Positions 34,317 through 44,654 of a stretch of 64,000 nt of DNA are shown in pieces (position 1 is the first letter of the stretch; each line of letters starts with the position of its first letter). This stretch comes from Corynebacterium dentalis (lineage in GTDB: Bacteria > Actinomycetota > Actinomycetes > Mycobacteriales > Mycobacteriaceae). The notes under the pieces were generated by a model. That model saw only the letters and a program-made list of their open reading frames with translations. It was not told the origin of the DNA and did not search any database. Position numbers and translations under genes: made by a program. Location of the stretch: contig NZ_OCTS01000004.1 of the NCBI RefSeq assembly GCF_900232865.1, positions 186,001 to 250,000 of the forward strand, given 5' to 3'.

Positions 34317-35540
34317 CTAGCGCTGCAACAAGAACCGGTACATCTCTAGCCGCTCCACCACGGAGCAGCGAGGAACCAGGGGGACGGGCTCGCCAGGACG
34401 CGCGCCCCAACCACCAGCTCCGGCCAAGGCCAACAGGTGGCCAGTAGGGCGGGAAAGCTCGCGGATTTCGGTGGCGGTCAGTGGATCCTCAGGGTCCAGA
34501 TTTTCACCAGTATTAGCGGAGTCCATCTGCGGCAGGTGAGCAACATCACCACGGCGATACCCCACCGCCTGCATGAATGATTCGCTGACCTCGTCCACGC
34601 TATCGCCATCAACCAAGGTGGACAGCGCCACGATCCGCGCCCACGCAGCCGCGCGCCCCACGGCAGAGTCCTCACTCGGAGCATCCGTCAGCAGTTCTGC
34701 AGCATGGTCGGAGACCGTTGCAAGACGTTCCAAGTCCAAAGCCTGCAGCAACGGCACGAATTCGTAGAGCTCGCCATCGTGCAGCAGCGCCTTGAGCTCC
34801 GGCTGGACGTGCGCCATTACGTGCTCCACGGTGTCTTCACCCGCCAGCTCGATGTTGATCTCGCTAAGGCTCACGGCGGTGGGAATTCCCAGTGGATGCA
34901 GCGCATCGGCCTCCGGAAGCGGACGGCCGAACTGATCAGCGGCGGGGAGGAATTCCGCGCCCAGCAGCACAGCTGTGGGGTCTGCGTCTTGGTGGTTCAC
35001 CACGTCGGTGGCGTGCACGATGAAGGCCATCTCCCCCACCTGGAGCTGAGCCACGCATCCCTTACTCAGGGTCTCGCCCACGCTCTTTCCGGCGCTACGC
35101 ACGCCAAGCATTTGCTCTGTGGCGCCTAGTTTGCCCGGCGCGTACATGGTCACCAAGCCACGGTTTTTCACGCGCAGGGTCCAATACTCGGGAGTGGTGG
35201 GCCAGCGATAGGCCACCAAGATCGCCTCTACGAGTTCCGCGACGGACATTGCCGTGCTTGCCGAAAGCAGCCGCGTGTAGTGCCCCACCTGCGGAATCGC
35301 GTGTTCGATGCTGAGTGTCAGCAGTCCGTGTGGGCTGCGCTCTTCGCCTTGCGAGCCGGTTGTTTCCTCACGGCCGCCTTCGTTACCGCGTCCCCCTCGG
35401 TTCATCGTCCCCCGTGCCGTGAGAGCCACCACGTTATCCGGACCCGACGACGGCGCGCGGTCCGGGTTGTGTGCATGCGTGGCGATCATGCAACACACAA
35501 TAGTTGGGCTGTGTCTGCTTCGCTGTGCGAGCAGCTTCAC
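34317..35540 (-). CDS. Protein of unknown function
   Basis: 407 aa if started at GTG 35540, whose GTGA overlaps the upstream stop; ATG 35489 (MIATHAHNPD) is the alternative. Residues 1-70 look disordered. From LLTLSIEHAIPQVGHYTRLL through AELVEAILVAYRW there is a loose resemblance to the plasmid pRiA4b ORF-3 fold, by eye only. The C-terminal half is helical. No catalytic motif or membrane segment. It may form an operon with the next gene upstream (4-nt overlap). Confidence 0.6.
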   Translation of the reverse strand: MKLLAQRSRHSPTIVCCMIATHAHNPDRAPSSGPDNVVALTARGTMNRGGRGNEGGREETTGSQGEERSPHGLLTLSIEHAIPQVGHYTRLLSASTAMSVAELVEAILVAYRWPTTPEYWTLRVKNRGLVTMYAPGKLGATEQMLGVRSAGKSVGETLSKGCVAQLQVGEMAFIVHATDVVNHQDADPTAVLLGAEFLPAADQFGRPLPEADALHPLGIPTAVSLSEINIELAGEDTVEHVMAHVQPELKALLHDGELYEFVPLLQALDLERLATVSDHAAELLTDAPSEDSAVGRAAAWARIVALSTLVDGDSVDEVSESFMQAVGYRRGDVAHLPQMDSANTGENLDPEDPLTATEIRELSRPTGHLLALAGAGGWGARPGEPVPLVPRCSVVERLEMYRFLLQR

Positions 35541-36127
35541 TCCACGTCGTACAAAGGATCCAGTCGTCGCGCGCGCACCTTCTCAAATGCTTGCTTTTCT
35601 CGCAGCCATACGCGCAGGCCACGCGCGGTATTCATCGCCGCCTCGATGGCCTCAGTTGCGGCCTCATCGTGCTCCTGCGGAGCAGGGCCCTCCACCGGCT
35701 CGATCTTCCCGATCTTCCCCCATGCAGGTTGCGGTTTGCCAGGCGCCAACCGAGCGAATTCCGCACGTGCGTGCTCGACCGCCTCGTGTGCCTTTCGCTC
35801 AAGTTCCGTAGCGGTTGTTTTCTTTCCGACGCCACCCTGGCCCTTCAGCGTCTCAATTTCCTCGTGGGTGGTCCCTTCGGCAGGTAGATAGGGGTAGCGC
35901 AGCAGGTGCACGAGCATTGCCGCTTGGTCTGCACGGTCATCGATCCAGTCTGCCTCCGCCGCAAAGCCGTGGATGCCGGATTCTGTCACCAGCCACGCGC
36001 CCGAGAAATCTCCGCGGGTGACGGTGGGGTCCGTCTCTACCTGCCAGATAGCCACGGTGAATCCGTGGACTGCGACCACCATGAGGGGGTCGTATTGGGG
36101 TTCGGCGGTGGCGGTTGGTTCGCTCAT
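35537..36127 (-). CDS. Protein of unknown function
   Basis: 196 aa. The N-terminal 85 residues are beta-rich (MVVAVHGFTVAIWQVETD, GAWLVTESGIHGFAAEADWI), and the rest is charged and helical with Ala/Glu-rich stretches that could form a coiled coil. No known motif. Translationally coupled to the gene downstream. Motif copy at 35818-35834 falls in codons for the linker GGVGKK. Confidence 0.6.
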   Translation of the reverse strand: MSEPTATAEPQYDPLMVVAVHGFTVAIWQVETDPTVTRGDFSGAWLVTESGIHGFAAEADWIDDRADQAAMLVHLLRYPYLPAEGTTHEEIETLKGQGGVGKKTTATELERKAHEAVEHARAEFARLAPGKPQPAWGKIGKIEPVEGPAPQEHDEAATEAIEAAMNTARGLRVWLREKQAFEKVRARRLDPLYDVE

Positions 36128-36166
36128 GCCTCTTGTATAGCACCCCGCCGAGACAGGAAAATTTCT

Positions 36167-36283
36167 CTAGCGGCTTTCGTCCAGCAGTGCTGCCAATCCC
36201 ACGCCTGCATTGACCGTGCCCCACACTGTCGATGGGTAAGGAACTCCCCACTTCCGGAGCTTGCCTACCGCCGAGCTATGCAT
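36167..36283 (-). CDS. Possible very small protein (38 aa)
   Basis: MHSSAVGKLRKWGVPYPST followed by VWGTVNAGVGLAALLDESR. GGGGA lies 5 nt before the ATG and the sequence has a protein-like basic-then-hydrophobic pattern. It is too short to judge and could be a gene fragment. Confidence 0.3.
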   Translation of the reverse strand: MHSSAVGKLRKWGVPYPSTVWGTVNAGVGLAALLDESR

Positions 36284-36308
36284 CCCAATCCCCGAGTAGC
36301 CTAACCGT

Positions 36309-36602
36309 ATGGCAGTCTTCGACATTTTCTCCCGCAAAAAACGCAGCCCTGAAGAGCAAGAACAGCGCGCAGCTCCCGTGCGCGTCGGTGGTGTGGGCCA
36401 GAATTCCACGTACGAAGCTGCAGAACGCACTAACCTCCCCCTCTCCCCCTTCATGACGAGACTCATGGCACAAGAGCTTCCGATCATGGATTCGACGAGT
36501 CGGCGTCGGGTAATGGAGATCCTTAAGGAATGGGACGGCGAGGAGATCAAGGACGTTGAGGACCTGCCCGAAGAGATCCGGGAAATCATGGATCTCTACT
36601 GA
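36309..36602 (+). CDS. Small protein of unknown function
   Basis: 97 aa. Basic N-terminus (FDIFSRKKRSPEEQEQ), a middle with LPLSPFMTRLMAQELPIMD and an acidic helical C-terminus (DVEDLPEEIREIMDLY). No signal peptide or cysteine. It lies 75 nt upstream of dprE1 on the same strand and may share its promoter. Not recognised. Confidence 0.6.
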   Translation: MAVFDIFSRKKRSPEEQEQRAAPVRVGGVGQNSTYEAAERTNLPLSPFMTRLMAQELPIMDSTSRRRVMEILKEWDGEEIKDVEDLPEEIREIMDLY

Positions 36603-36677
36603 GAACTCCCTGCCAGCCAGCGCACAGACGCGCGTTGGACTAAAAATATCTACATCGTTCCGGCTACTCTGGATCGC

Positions 36678-38102
36678 ATGACAATGCAGACCAGCATTCA
36701 CACTGAGACCAAGACCCTGACCGGCTGGGGACGTACACAGCCGTCCACCGCTGAGGTGCTCTCCACCTCGAATATCGAAGAGATCTCCGCCGCAGTAGCG
36801 CAGGTCGCAGACGATAACGCAGATAAGCCGGACCACCTCAAGCGCGGCGTGATCGCCCGCGGCATGGGCCGCAGCTACGGCGATCCAGCCCTCAACGGTG
36901 GCGGCTTGGTCATCGACATGCAGGAGCTCAACCACATCTACTCCATCGATCCGGATTCCGCGATCGTGGACGTGGACGCTGGCGTGACCTTGGACCAGCT
37001 GATGAAGGCTGCACTGCCTTATGGCCTGTGGGTTCCTGTTCTTCCCGGCACTCGCCAGGTGACCATCGGCGGCGCCATCGGTCCGGACATTCACGGCAAG
37101 AACCACCACTCCGCGGGATCCTTTGGCAACCACGTGGCCAGCATGGAACTCCTGGTCGCAGACGGTCGTGTTCTGCACCTCGAGCCAGAAGGCTCCGTGG
37201 ATGATCCGGACGGCGAGCTGTTCTGGGCCACCGTGGGCGGCATGGGTCTGACGGGCATCATCCTGCGCGCTCGCATCAAGATGACTCGCACCGAAACCGC
37301 GTACTTCATCGCGGACGGCGATCTCACTCAAAACTTGGACGAGACTATCGAGTTCCACTCGGACGGCTCCGAGCACAACTTCACCTACTCTTCTGCGTGG
37401 TTCGATGCCATCTCCCCAGAGCCAAAGCTGGGACGCGCAGCGATTTCCCGTGGCTCGTTAGCCACGCTGGATCAGCTGAAGGAACTGAGCCCCAAGCTGG
37501 CCAAGGATCCATTGAAGTTCAACGCTCCCCAGCTGCTGACCGTGCCGGACATTTTCCCGAACTTCACGATGAACAAACTGTCCATGCTAGCGATCGGCGA
37601 GCTGTGGTGGTTGAAGTCCGGCACCTACAAGAACCAGGTGCAAAACCTCACGCAGTTCTACCAGCCGCTGGATCTCATCGGTGAGTGGAACCGCGGCTAC
37701 GGTTCCAAGGGCTTCCTGCAGTACCAGTTTGTGGTTCCGATGGACGCAGTGGAGCCGTTTAAGCAGATCATCAAGGACATTCAGTCCTCCGGTCACTACT
37801 CTGCGCTGAACGTGTTCAAGCTGTTCGGCGAAGGCAACCGCGCGCCGCTGAGCTACCCGATGCCGGGCTGGAACGTCTGTGTGGACTTCCCCATCAAGCC
37901 GGGCTTGGGCCAGTTCTTGGATAATTTGGATAAGCGTGTCATGGAGTTTGGTGGCCGTTTGTACTTAGCCAAGGAGTCGCGGACGTCCGCGGAGAACTTC
38001 CACCGGATGTACCCAGGCCTGGAAGGCTGGCTCAAGACTCGCCAGGAGATCGACCCCACCGGCGTGTTCGCCTCCGATATGTCCCGCCGCCTCGAGCTTT
38101 AA
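36678..38102 (+). CDS. dprE1: Decaprenylphosphoryl-beta-D-ribose oxidase
   Basis: 474 aa VAO/PCMH-fold flavoenzyme. FAD part: [20 protein letters not shown] and [20 protein letters not shown], with GKNHH after it. Substrate part: [21 protein letters not shown] with the Cys (about residue 401) that benzothiazinones modify in M. tuberculosis, and LAKESRT with the active-site Lys. It oxidises DPR to the 2'-keto form; DprE2 then reduces it to DPA, the only arabinose donor for arabinogalactan. dprE2 follows after 40 nt. Confidence 0.95.
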   Translation: MTMQTSIHTETKTLTGWGRTQPSTAEVLSTSNIEEISAAVAQVADDNADKPDHLKRGVIARGMGRSYGDPALNGGGLVIDMQELNHIYSIDPDSAIVDVDAGVTLDQLMKAALPYGLWVPVLPGTRQVTIGGAIGPDIHGKNHHSAGSFGNHVASMELLVADGRVLHLEPEGSVDDPDGELFWATVGGMGLTGIILRARIKMTRTETAYFIADGDLTQNLDETIEFHSDGSEHNFTYSSAWFDAISPEPKLGRAAISRGSLATLDQLKELSPKLAKDPLKFNAPQLLTVPDIFPNFTMNKLSMLAIGELWWLKSGTYKNQVQNLTQFYQPLDLIGEWNRGYGSKGFLQYQFVVPMDAVEPFKQIIKDIQSSGHYSALNVFKLFGEGNRAPLSYPMPGWNVCVDFPIKPGLGQFLDNLDKRVMEFGGRLYLAKESRTSAENFHRMYPGLEGWLKTRQEIDPTGVFASDMSRRLEL

Positions 38103-38142
38103 TCCGCACCCATATATTGCACCTTCTTTCAAGGAGTTTTTC

Positions 38143-38901
38143 ATGATCAACGCTGTTGGTAAGCCTCAGTCCATTCTTCTGCTCGGCGGTGCCTCGGACA
38201 TGGGTCTCGCGGTTGTCGAGGAGTTCTTGTCGCGCGGTTCCGCCCGCGTTATCTTGGCTGCTCGCGAGGGCGAGTCCCTGGACAGTGCGCACGCTCGTTT
38301 GAATGAAGCCGGCGCCTCAGAGGTGGTCGATTTTGCTTTCGACGCCACGGATTTCGATTCCCACCCTGATCTTTTTGAAAAGATTTGGGCGGACGGGGAT
38401 ATCGATTTAGCTATCGTTGCCTTCGGCATTCTCGGAGACAACGAGGAGCAGTGGCAGAACCAGAAGAGCGCCGTTTTGGCTGCTCAGGTCAACTACACAG
38501 GTGCGGTCTCTGTGGGCGTGCTGCTGGCTGAGCGAATGAAGAAGCAGGGCCACGGTCAGATCGTGGTGTTCTCTTCCGTGGCTGGCGAGATGGTTCGCCG
38601 TTCCAACTTCGTCTACGGCTCTTCCAAGGCTGGCACCGATGGCTTCTACCGCATGCTCGGCGAGGCGCTGCGCGGAACTGGCGTGAACGTGCTGACGGTG
38701 CGCCCTGGTCAGGCACGCACCAACATGACGGAGGGCCTGGAGGATGCTCCGCTCACCGTGAACAAGGAGGACGTGGCCAAGGCCATTTCCAAGGCTGTGG
38801 ACAACAAGAAGACCGTGATCTGGGTCCACCCGTTGTTCCAGCCCATCATGTTCATTCTGAAGCACCTGCCACTGCCAATTCTGCGCAAGCTGCCTATCTA
38901 G
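38143..38901 (+). CDS. dprE2: Decaprenylphosphoryl-2-keto-erythro-pentose reductase
   Basis: 252 aa short-chain dehydrogenase: nucleotide loop GGASDMG (near residue 11), FGILGDN, catalytic Ser in VVFSSVAGE and YGSSK (Tyr and Lys). The C-terminal FQPIMFILKHLPLPILRKLP is a hydrophobic tail for membrane association. RBS AAGGAG with 7-nt spacing. Pairs with DprE1. A motif copy (TTTTGCTTTCGACGCCA, 38331-38347) encodes FAFDAT. Confidence 0.94.
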   Translation: MINAVGKPQSILLLGGASDMGLAVVEEFLSRGSARVILAAREGESLDSAHARLNEAGASEVVDFAFDATDFDSHPDLFEKIWADGDIDLAIVAFGILGDNEEQWQNQKSAVLAAQVNYTGAVSVGVLLAERMKKQGHGQIVVFSSVAGEMVRRSNFVYGSSKAGTDGFYRMLGEALRGTGVNVLTVRPGQARTNMTEGLEDAPLTVNKEDVAKAISKAVDNKKTVIWVHPLFQPIMFILKHLPLPILRKLPI

Positions 38902-38907
38902 CTCGGG

Positions 38908-39795
38908 TTAGTTGGAGCCGCTGGCGCTACCCAGCACTGCGTCTCCAAAGGTTTCCAAATTATCGCCGATTCGTTCCGATGATCCGGCAGCAATCTGGTC
39001 CGGATCAACAGGATCCGTAACATCGTCCTGCGCATAGGTAGGAAGTAGTGGCTCCGAGGTGTAGCGAGGCTCTCCAAACGCTGCTGGGTATTCCCCAAAA
39101 AAACGGGGAGGAGCTTATGCGCTTGAGTTACATCCAGCCCCGGTGCGAAGAACGGCTTGCGATCGAAATTTCCCAACCGCGCTGGGTCTGCTGGACCGTC
39201 ATTGTTGAGCGCATAAAGAACGCTGTGCCGTGGATGGCTCCCGCGACGGCAACAAAGTCATCCACCATTTTCCGCAGCCTCTTCGTCATAGCGAAGTGCC
39301 CACACGGACGCTGGAGGTCCAGCGCTGTGGCCGACAACTCTGGTGTTCTTGTCCAAACGGCGATGCGCGAGCTTCACAGCGTTCATCACGTACTGGGCTG
39401 CTTCTGTGAGGTCTCCCCGACCGCTATGCGGCAGATCGACCCAACAAACATCAAATCCCTCAGCGGTTAGCTAAGGGACATAGTTCCAAGAGAAGCACGC
39501 CTGGGCATTGCCGCCCACTCCGTGTACAAGCAAAACTATCTTCTTGGCATTTTGATCAGCTTGCGGAGAGTGGCAGCCAAATGCGTTGTCCATCTCCTGC
39601 TTCGGTGGAACAGAGTCTCCCGTGGCGCGTGCACCAAGCGAGTTGGTAGACAGGGAGCCCAGTGGAGCGGAGGGTGAACAGCAAGATCTACATACAAGCA
39701 GACATCACTAACATTCTCGCCAGAAGGCGCCACGACATTGTTGCTGGTTCGCTGGCCGCCGATGGGCTGCAGCTTGCTGAAATTTACGACTTCTA
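38908..39795 (-). pseudogene. Decayed secreted lipase/esterase A (GHSAG type)
   Basis: Pieces in several frames make one alpha/beta hydrolase: KKIVLLVHGVGGNAQACFSW, then NYVP and an in-frame TAG near 39469-39471, then LTAEGFDVCWVDLPHSGRG, then TRVVGHSAGPPASVWALRYD with the Ser nucleophile, then after a frameshift DDFVAVAGAIHGTAFF, then another shift, FDRKPFFAPGLDVTQAHKLL, and the C-terminus up to GSASGSN. This is the layout of secreted class 2 lipases. The N-terminal part is shifted as well, so at least three frameshifts and one stop are present. The left boundary with dprE2 is 6 nt. Confidence 0.8.
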
Positions 39796-39883
39796 ACGAG
39801 TGAGGATAATGACAATGTCGCCACCCCCCTCCGGCAGCCCCCTTGACCCAACATCGCCACGAGCACTGGAATCCTTGCGAACC

Positions 39884-40953
39884 CTACTTTAAAGCCACGG
39901 CTCGCTGCCAGATCACAACGTGTTTCCCTCGGGGATCGTATTGCAGTTGTTGGCTGCGGCCGCGCCTTGAAACTAGCTCGCGAGCCAGGGTTCGCACGTC
40001 CTTTGTCACCATGATGCCATCGCTCATTCCCACCTCAGGATGGACAGGAGTGCCCTCCTTTTCACCTCCCGCCCCTTGAAAAATGAACATGGGGATCTTC
40101 GGAGAATCCCATGCGCCCATATTGAGGGTATCGATGATCTTTTTTAGCTCAGGAATTTCATTCAGGTTCGGATATTCCGGCTTTGCGATGTCCGTCCACT
40201 TCCAGGATAGGTAACGGTACTGCGCTTCAATGATCGAGAGATTCCTCGTGTCCGTATAGGCCGCCAGACCGTACTCATTGAGGTACTCGGAGATGTCTAC
40301 CTGATAGGTATCACCAAGGGATGACAGCGCTAGCCCAACCACTCCCGACCAGACCAAGCCATCGAACGCATAACTCAGGTTATTAATCTGGTTCACCATC
40401 AAACCGCCTTGCGCCACACCAATGAGTCGCTGCTCGATCTCCGGCGCATACTCGCGCGCCCGAATCGCGGCTCAGTCGTCGTAGCAGCCGTCGCAGCTCG
40501 CAACGAATCCAAAGCCGCTCCATAGGCGGGTCCCGCCGCGAAGTTGGCGTCCTTACCCTGCGTATCCGCCACCACCACAGAGTGCCCCGCCAGCAGTGCC
40601 GGCAAAATAAACACGTTTTCCAAAGCAGGGATCAATCCGCCAAGGCTGAGGTTGCCCGCAATACTGCGCGAAGGATTATCGAACGGGTTCGAGGTGTCAT
40701 AAAAGGACTGGTAAGCAACAATGCTGCCATCGGTTTCCTGTGGAGGATGAAGGACAGACGTCACATTGGGCTCAAGAACCCCGAGCGCGCTGGTTGTGAC
40801 GTAGAGAAGCTGCGTCACGTCCCACGAAGTCTCCATGGTGGCTACGTAGTACTTGAAGGTCCGCTCACGCAGAACCGTGCCCGGCGGGAGTGCGCTGACA
40901 TCCGCCCCCTCAGGCACCTCGTAAAACTCCGGCTGATCTGCCGGATCCTCCAC
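39884..40953 (-). pseudogene. Decayed secreted lipase B (LIP family)
   Basis: Two frames: FYEVPEGADVSALPPGTVLR, VSVLHPP-type strand, SVVVADTQGKD, AALDSLRAATA in the first; from about 40465 the second frame reads EYAPEIEQRLIGVAQGGL, then NQINNLSYAFDGLVWSGVVG and on to the C-terminal WQRAV. This is the fungal/actinobacterial secretory lipase family (LIP). Between FGR and EYAPEI the expected GYSxGG nucleophile segment is missing, so a deletion caused the shift and removed the catalytic Ser. There is also no signal peptide, as the MFS gene stop lies only 40 nt upstream. Confidence 0.8.
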
Positions 40954-40992
40954 TGCGACTTACCGCGTTTACCGGCAAATCCGGACAAAGAG

Positions 40993-42564
40993 TTACTGTG
41001 CGTCTACTGCGCTTTGAGCCGCATCTTCCGGCTTCTTGTCTCGCAGCACATCGAACTTGACGAAGATAGAGAACAAGATCGGGATGATGGAGACGATCAG
41101 GCCGAACATGAAGGCCACATGAATGCCATGGTTCAGAATCGTCACCGGATCCGTGTAACCATCCTTCGCCTTCGACGTAGAGGCAAAGGTCATGATCGCG
41201 ATGAAAATGGCGGTACCGGCACCACCCGCGATCTGCTGGAACGTGTTGAGAATCGCCTGACCGTGCGATGCTAAGTGGTTCGGCACGGAAGCCAACGCGT
41301 TAGACATCAACGGGGTCATCAAGAAAGCAATGCCCAAGTTCAGCAGCACCGCATAGCCCGTCAGGTGCCACGCCGTGGAATCAGGGTTCAGCGAGGCGAA
41401 GCCCAACATGGACAAAGCCAGCAGGATCGAGCCAGGAATGATCAGCAAGCGCACGCCCTTGGCGTCGTAAATCCGCCCCACAATCGGACCCAGCACGCCC
41501 ATCAACAAACCACCTGGCAACGAGACCAGGCCGGTTTCAAACTCGGACATTCCCAGCACATTCTGGCCAAACAGCGGCATCAGAATGATGAATCCGAACA
41601 GCATGGAGAAGCTCACCAGCATCAGGCCCAGCGAGAGCACGTACTCACGAGAGCGCAGCGGAGCCAGGTTAAGCAGTGGCGCTGGGATGTTGTGATCGAC
41701 GTCAGCGCCTTCCACCCCAGCGGTAGCTTCCTGCTTGGCCATCGCGGCCTGCTGGGATTTCGCCAGCGAATTCTGGCGAGAGAAGAACACTGCCAGCACT
41801 ACAACGGCGATGGCCAGGATGCCCACTCGATCCCACGGAATGCCCTCAGCCAGCGACGCCAAGCCGGCCATGCCGTAGATCAGGCCCGCGAAGCCCACGG
41901 CGGACAGGATGACGGACAAGACGTCCAGGGAAGGACGGCTCGGTGTCTCGAAGTTCTTGACTTGCCACACGCCGATAATCAACGTGATGACCACCAGCGG
42001 AATGATCAGCAGGAAGGTCCAGTGCCAGGTCAGGTGCTCTAACACGAAGCCAGAGAACGTGGGGCCAATCGCAGGGGCCACGGCGATAACCACGGACACC
42101 AAGCCCATCACGCCACCGCGGCGCTCCACGGGGACCAGTCTCATGATGGTGGTCATCAACAGTGGGATGACCAACGCAGTTCCGCAGGCCTGGATGATGC
42201 GGGCTAGCAGCAACACCGCGAAGGTGGGCGAAACGGCGGCCAAGATGGTGCCCGCGAGGAACGTGAGCAGGGCGAAGATGTAAATAGAGCGCAGCGTAAA
42301 GCGTTGCATGATCCAGCCGGTGGTGGGGATGACCACGGCCATGGTGACCATGAATGAGGTGGTCAACCACTGAGCGGCCTCGGGCGTAATGCCGAAGTCT
42401 TTCATGAGGACGGGCAAGGCCACGGTCAGGGTGGTTTCGTTCAAAATCACCACGAAGGCGGCAACAACCAAAATGCCGATCAGGAGACCGACATTGGTGT
42501 TATCTTCAGGCTGGGTGTGCGCCGGATTCGGCTGCGGGGAATGAGGTTCGTTATTAGTCACCAC
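40993..42564 (-). CDS. MFS drug-export transporter, DHA2 (EmrB/QacA) family
   Basis: 523 aa with about 14 hydrophobic segments. N-terminal domain: LNETTLTVALPVLMKDFGIT (motif D1 region), WLTTSFMVTMAVVIPTTGWI, and the antiporter motif C area GLVSVVIAVAPAIGPTFSGF. A hydrophilic loop of about 45 residues is in the middle (SRQNSLAKSQQAAMAKQEA). Members export cationic drugs, dyes or metabolites against protons; the substrate is unknown. No regulator gene is adjacent. Motif copy at 41459-41472 (YDAKGVR). Confidence 0.88.
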   Translation of the reverse strand: MVTNNEPHSPQPNPAHTQPEDNTNVGLLIGILVVAAFVVILNETTLTVALPVLMKDFGITPEAAQWLTTSFMVTMAVVIPTTGWIMQRFTLRSIYIFALLTFLAGTILAAVSPTFAVLLLARIIQACGTALVIPLLMTTIMRLVPVERRGGVMGLVSVVIAVAPAIGPTFSGFVLEHLTWHWTFLLIIPLVVITLIIGVWQVKNFETPSRPSLDVLSVILSAVGFAGLIYGMAGLASLAEGIPWDRVGILAIAVVVLAVFFSRQNSLAKSQQAAMAKQEATAGVEGADVDHNIPAPLLNLAPLRSREYVLSLGLMLVSFSMLFGFIILMPLFGQNVLGMSEFETGLVSLPGGLLMGVLGPIVGRIYDAKGVRLLIIPGSILLALSMLGFASLNPDSTAWHLTGYAVLLNLGIAFLMTPLMSNALASVPNHLASHGQAILNTFQQIAGGAGTAIFIAIMTFASTSKAKDGYTDPVTILNHGIHVAFMFGLIVSIIPILFSIFVKFDVLRDKKPEDAAQSAVDAQ

Positions 42565-42684
42565 GAGGACGTCTTTCTTAAGTGCGGACGCCTCAAAGTA
42601 CGCCCGCCTGCGCCCTCGCGCAAACTAGAAAAGCAGATGTGCATCCACTGTGTAACCTTTTCGGGTTAGCGGTGGGTGATGTGT

Positions 42685-43494
42685 CTACTTTTCTTCGCCG
42701 AGGTAAGGGTCCGAGTCGTCGGATTGCGCGTCACCGCTCGGCTGACCATCGCCGGATTCCAGCTCGCCCTTCATCTCCGCGCGAATCTGCTCCAGGCGAG
42801 AGTTGGCCTTCATGTCATTGCCCGCAGCCGCGATCTCATCCATGCGCCCCTGCACGGAACCTTCCACCAGCTCCTGAGCGCCCAATGCGCGGGCGTAGCG
42901 GGCCTCGATCTTGTCTCGCACGCCATCCAACGTGGGCACTGAATCATCGTCCTGCAGACCCTGCATGCCATTCATCTGCTGCACGGACTGCGCAGTAGCT
43001 TCCTGCATCTTGGCTTGATCCACTTGCTGCTGCAGCTGCTGAATCTGCTGTTGCTGCTCCTGGTAGCGCATATCGGCCTGCTGCTTCTGCGCCTCGGCCT
43101 GCTTAGCGGCCTGCACGGCACCAGCGTGCATCTGCTTGGTCTGCTCCAGCTCATTTTCCACCGTGACCAGCTGAGATGCAAACACTTCTGCTGTCTGGTT
43201 CAACTCCTGGGCCTTCGCTGCATCGCCCTCGGCGGTGGCCTTGTCCGCCTGCTGGATCGCCGTGCGCGCATTATCGGAAAGCTGCTGCGTGTCCTCCTGC
43301 AGGCGGTGCAGCTTCATCTCCAGCTGATTCCGGTTACCAATCACCGCTGCGGCCTGCTTGGTCAGCTCCGCATGCTGCTTACGGGCAGCCTCCGCAGCCT
43401 GCTGGATCTGCACCTTGGGATCTGCATTCTCCTCGATCTTGGTATCGAGGGATTGCAGAAGATAGTTCCAGCCCTTAGAAAACGGATTAGCCAT
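42685..43494 (-). CDS. PspA/IM30-family membrane-stress protein
   Basis: 269 aa, almost entirely helical with long heptad stretches (about residues 25-160), rich in Gln and Ala. MANPFSKGWNYLLQSLDTKI at the start corresponds to the amphipathic helix of PspA proteins. The last 25 residues are acidic and disordered (SDDSDPYLGEEK). PspA proteins assemble on damaged membranes. Its gene stands alone, and no PspC or PspN gene is visible nearby. Start ATG 43494 with GGAGAG upstream. Confidence 0.8.
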   Translation of the reverse strand: MANPFSKGWNYLLQSLDTKIEENADPKVQIQQAAEAARKQHAELTKQAAAVIGNRNQLEMKLHRLQEDTQQLSDNARTAIQQADKATAEGDAAKAQELNQTAEVFASQLVTVENELEQTKQMHAGAVQAAKQAEAQKQQADMRYQEQQQQIQQLQQQVDQAKMQEATAQSVQQMNGMQGLQDDDSVPTLDGVRDKIEARYARALGAQELVEGSVQGRMDEIAAAGNDMKANSRLEQIRAEMKGELESGDGQPSGDAQSDDSDPYLGEEK

Positions 43495-43570
43495 GAGCTC
43501 TCCTTAGATCGCGGTGTGACCTATCAACAGTGGGACAGGCGCATTTTGCCATCAAGCGTAGACTTTCCCC

Positions 43571-44629
43571 ATGGACGTTGCATGCTACACAGCCGAATCA
43601 TCTGACTCCCCACTCACCAAATCCACGCTTTCTCGGCGCGAACTCCGCTCCGACGATTGCCTCCTCGAAATCCGCTGGGCTGGCATCTGCCACTCAGATA
43701 TCCACACGGTCAACGGCGATTGGCCCCACGATAACTTCCCCATGACTCCCGGCCATGAGATCATCGGCAAGATCATCGAGACTGGCCCCGACGTGCAGAA
43801 GTTCACCACAGGCGATGTGGTGGGCATCGGTTGCTTGGTCGATAGCTGTGGCACGTGCAGTGCTTGCGTCGACAATGAAGAAAACTACTGCGAAGAAGGC
43901 GCCACGGGCACCTACAACGGTGTGGATCGCCACGATGGCAGCATCACCCAGGGTGGCTACAGCACGCACATCGTGTGCCGTGAGGACTTCCTCATCCGCA
44001 TCCCCGAGGCGTTCAGCGACCTCGAATCCGAGCAGGCCGCCTCCGCTACTCCCCTGCTCTGCGCGGGAATCACCACGTTCTCCCCACTACAGAACGCGGG
44101 CGTGGGCCCTGGTTCCCGCGTGGGCATCGTGGGCATGGGCGGACTCGGCCACGTAGCCGTGCAGATCGCCGCTGCGATGGGCGCTGAGGTCACCGTGTTT
44201 AGCCACGGCCTGTCCAAGAAGGACGACGGCCTGCGGCTGGGTGCCACCAATTACGTGGCCACCGCGGACGAGGGCTTCGACAAGCCCTTCCGCAATACCT
44301 TCGACGTAATCATCGATACCGTCAGCGCACCTCACGACGTGAATTCGTTCATCAAGATGCTTGGCCGCAAGGGCCGTTTGGTTCTGCTGGGCCTGCCTAC
44401 GGAAGCAATGCAGATCCCTGCCGGCTTGCTCATCGGCAAGGGTCGCAGCGTGCTGGGCAGCGCCATTGGCGGCATCAAGCAGACCCAAGACATGATCGAT
44501 TTCTGCGCCGAACACAACATCACCGCAGAGACCGAAGTGATCCCTGCGGAGCAAATCAATGAGGCCTACCAGCGCGTCATTGATTCTGACGTGCGTTACC
44601 GCTTCGTCATCGACGCGGCAACGTTCTAG
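43571..44629 (+). CDS. Zinc-dependent alcohol dehydrogenase (CAD/YahK type)
   Basis: 352 aa medium-chain dehydrogenase. Catalytic zinc: WAGICHSDIHT and GHEIIG; structural zinc: GCLVDSCGTCSACVDNEENYC; NADP loop GIVGMGGLGHVAVQIAAAMG. These match broad NADP-dependent aldehyde reductases such as YahK or AdhC. It probably reduces aldehydes in the cytoplasm. Divergent from the PspA-like gene. The start ATG 43571 is the only good one. Confidence 0.9.
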   Translation: MDVACYTAESSDSPLTKSTLSRRELRSDDCLLEIRWAGICHSDIHTVNGDWPHDNFPMTPGHEIIGKIIETGPDVQKFTTGDVVGIGCLVDSCGTCSACVDNEENYCEEGATGTYNGVDRHDGSITQGGYSTHIVCREDFLIRIPEAFSDLESEQAASATPLLCAGITTFSPLQNAGVGPGSRVGIVGMGGLGHVAVQIAAAMGAEVTVFSHGLSKKDDGLRLGATNYVATADEGFDKPFRNTFDVIIDTVSAPHDVNSFIKMLGRKGRLVLLGLPTEAMQIPAGLLIGKGRSVLGSAIGGIKQTQDMIDFCAEHNITAETEVIPAEQINEAYQRVIDSDVRYRFVIDAATF

Positions 44630-44654
44630 CAGCCGGAGCTACTAGAGCAGTGGG

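Noticed and set aside
34317-35489. Assigning the unknown gene to the pRiA4b ORF-3 family
   Set aside because: Only a loose pattern over about 45 residues; not enough to name it.
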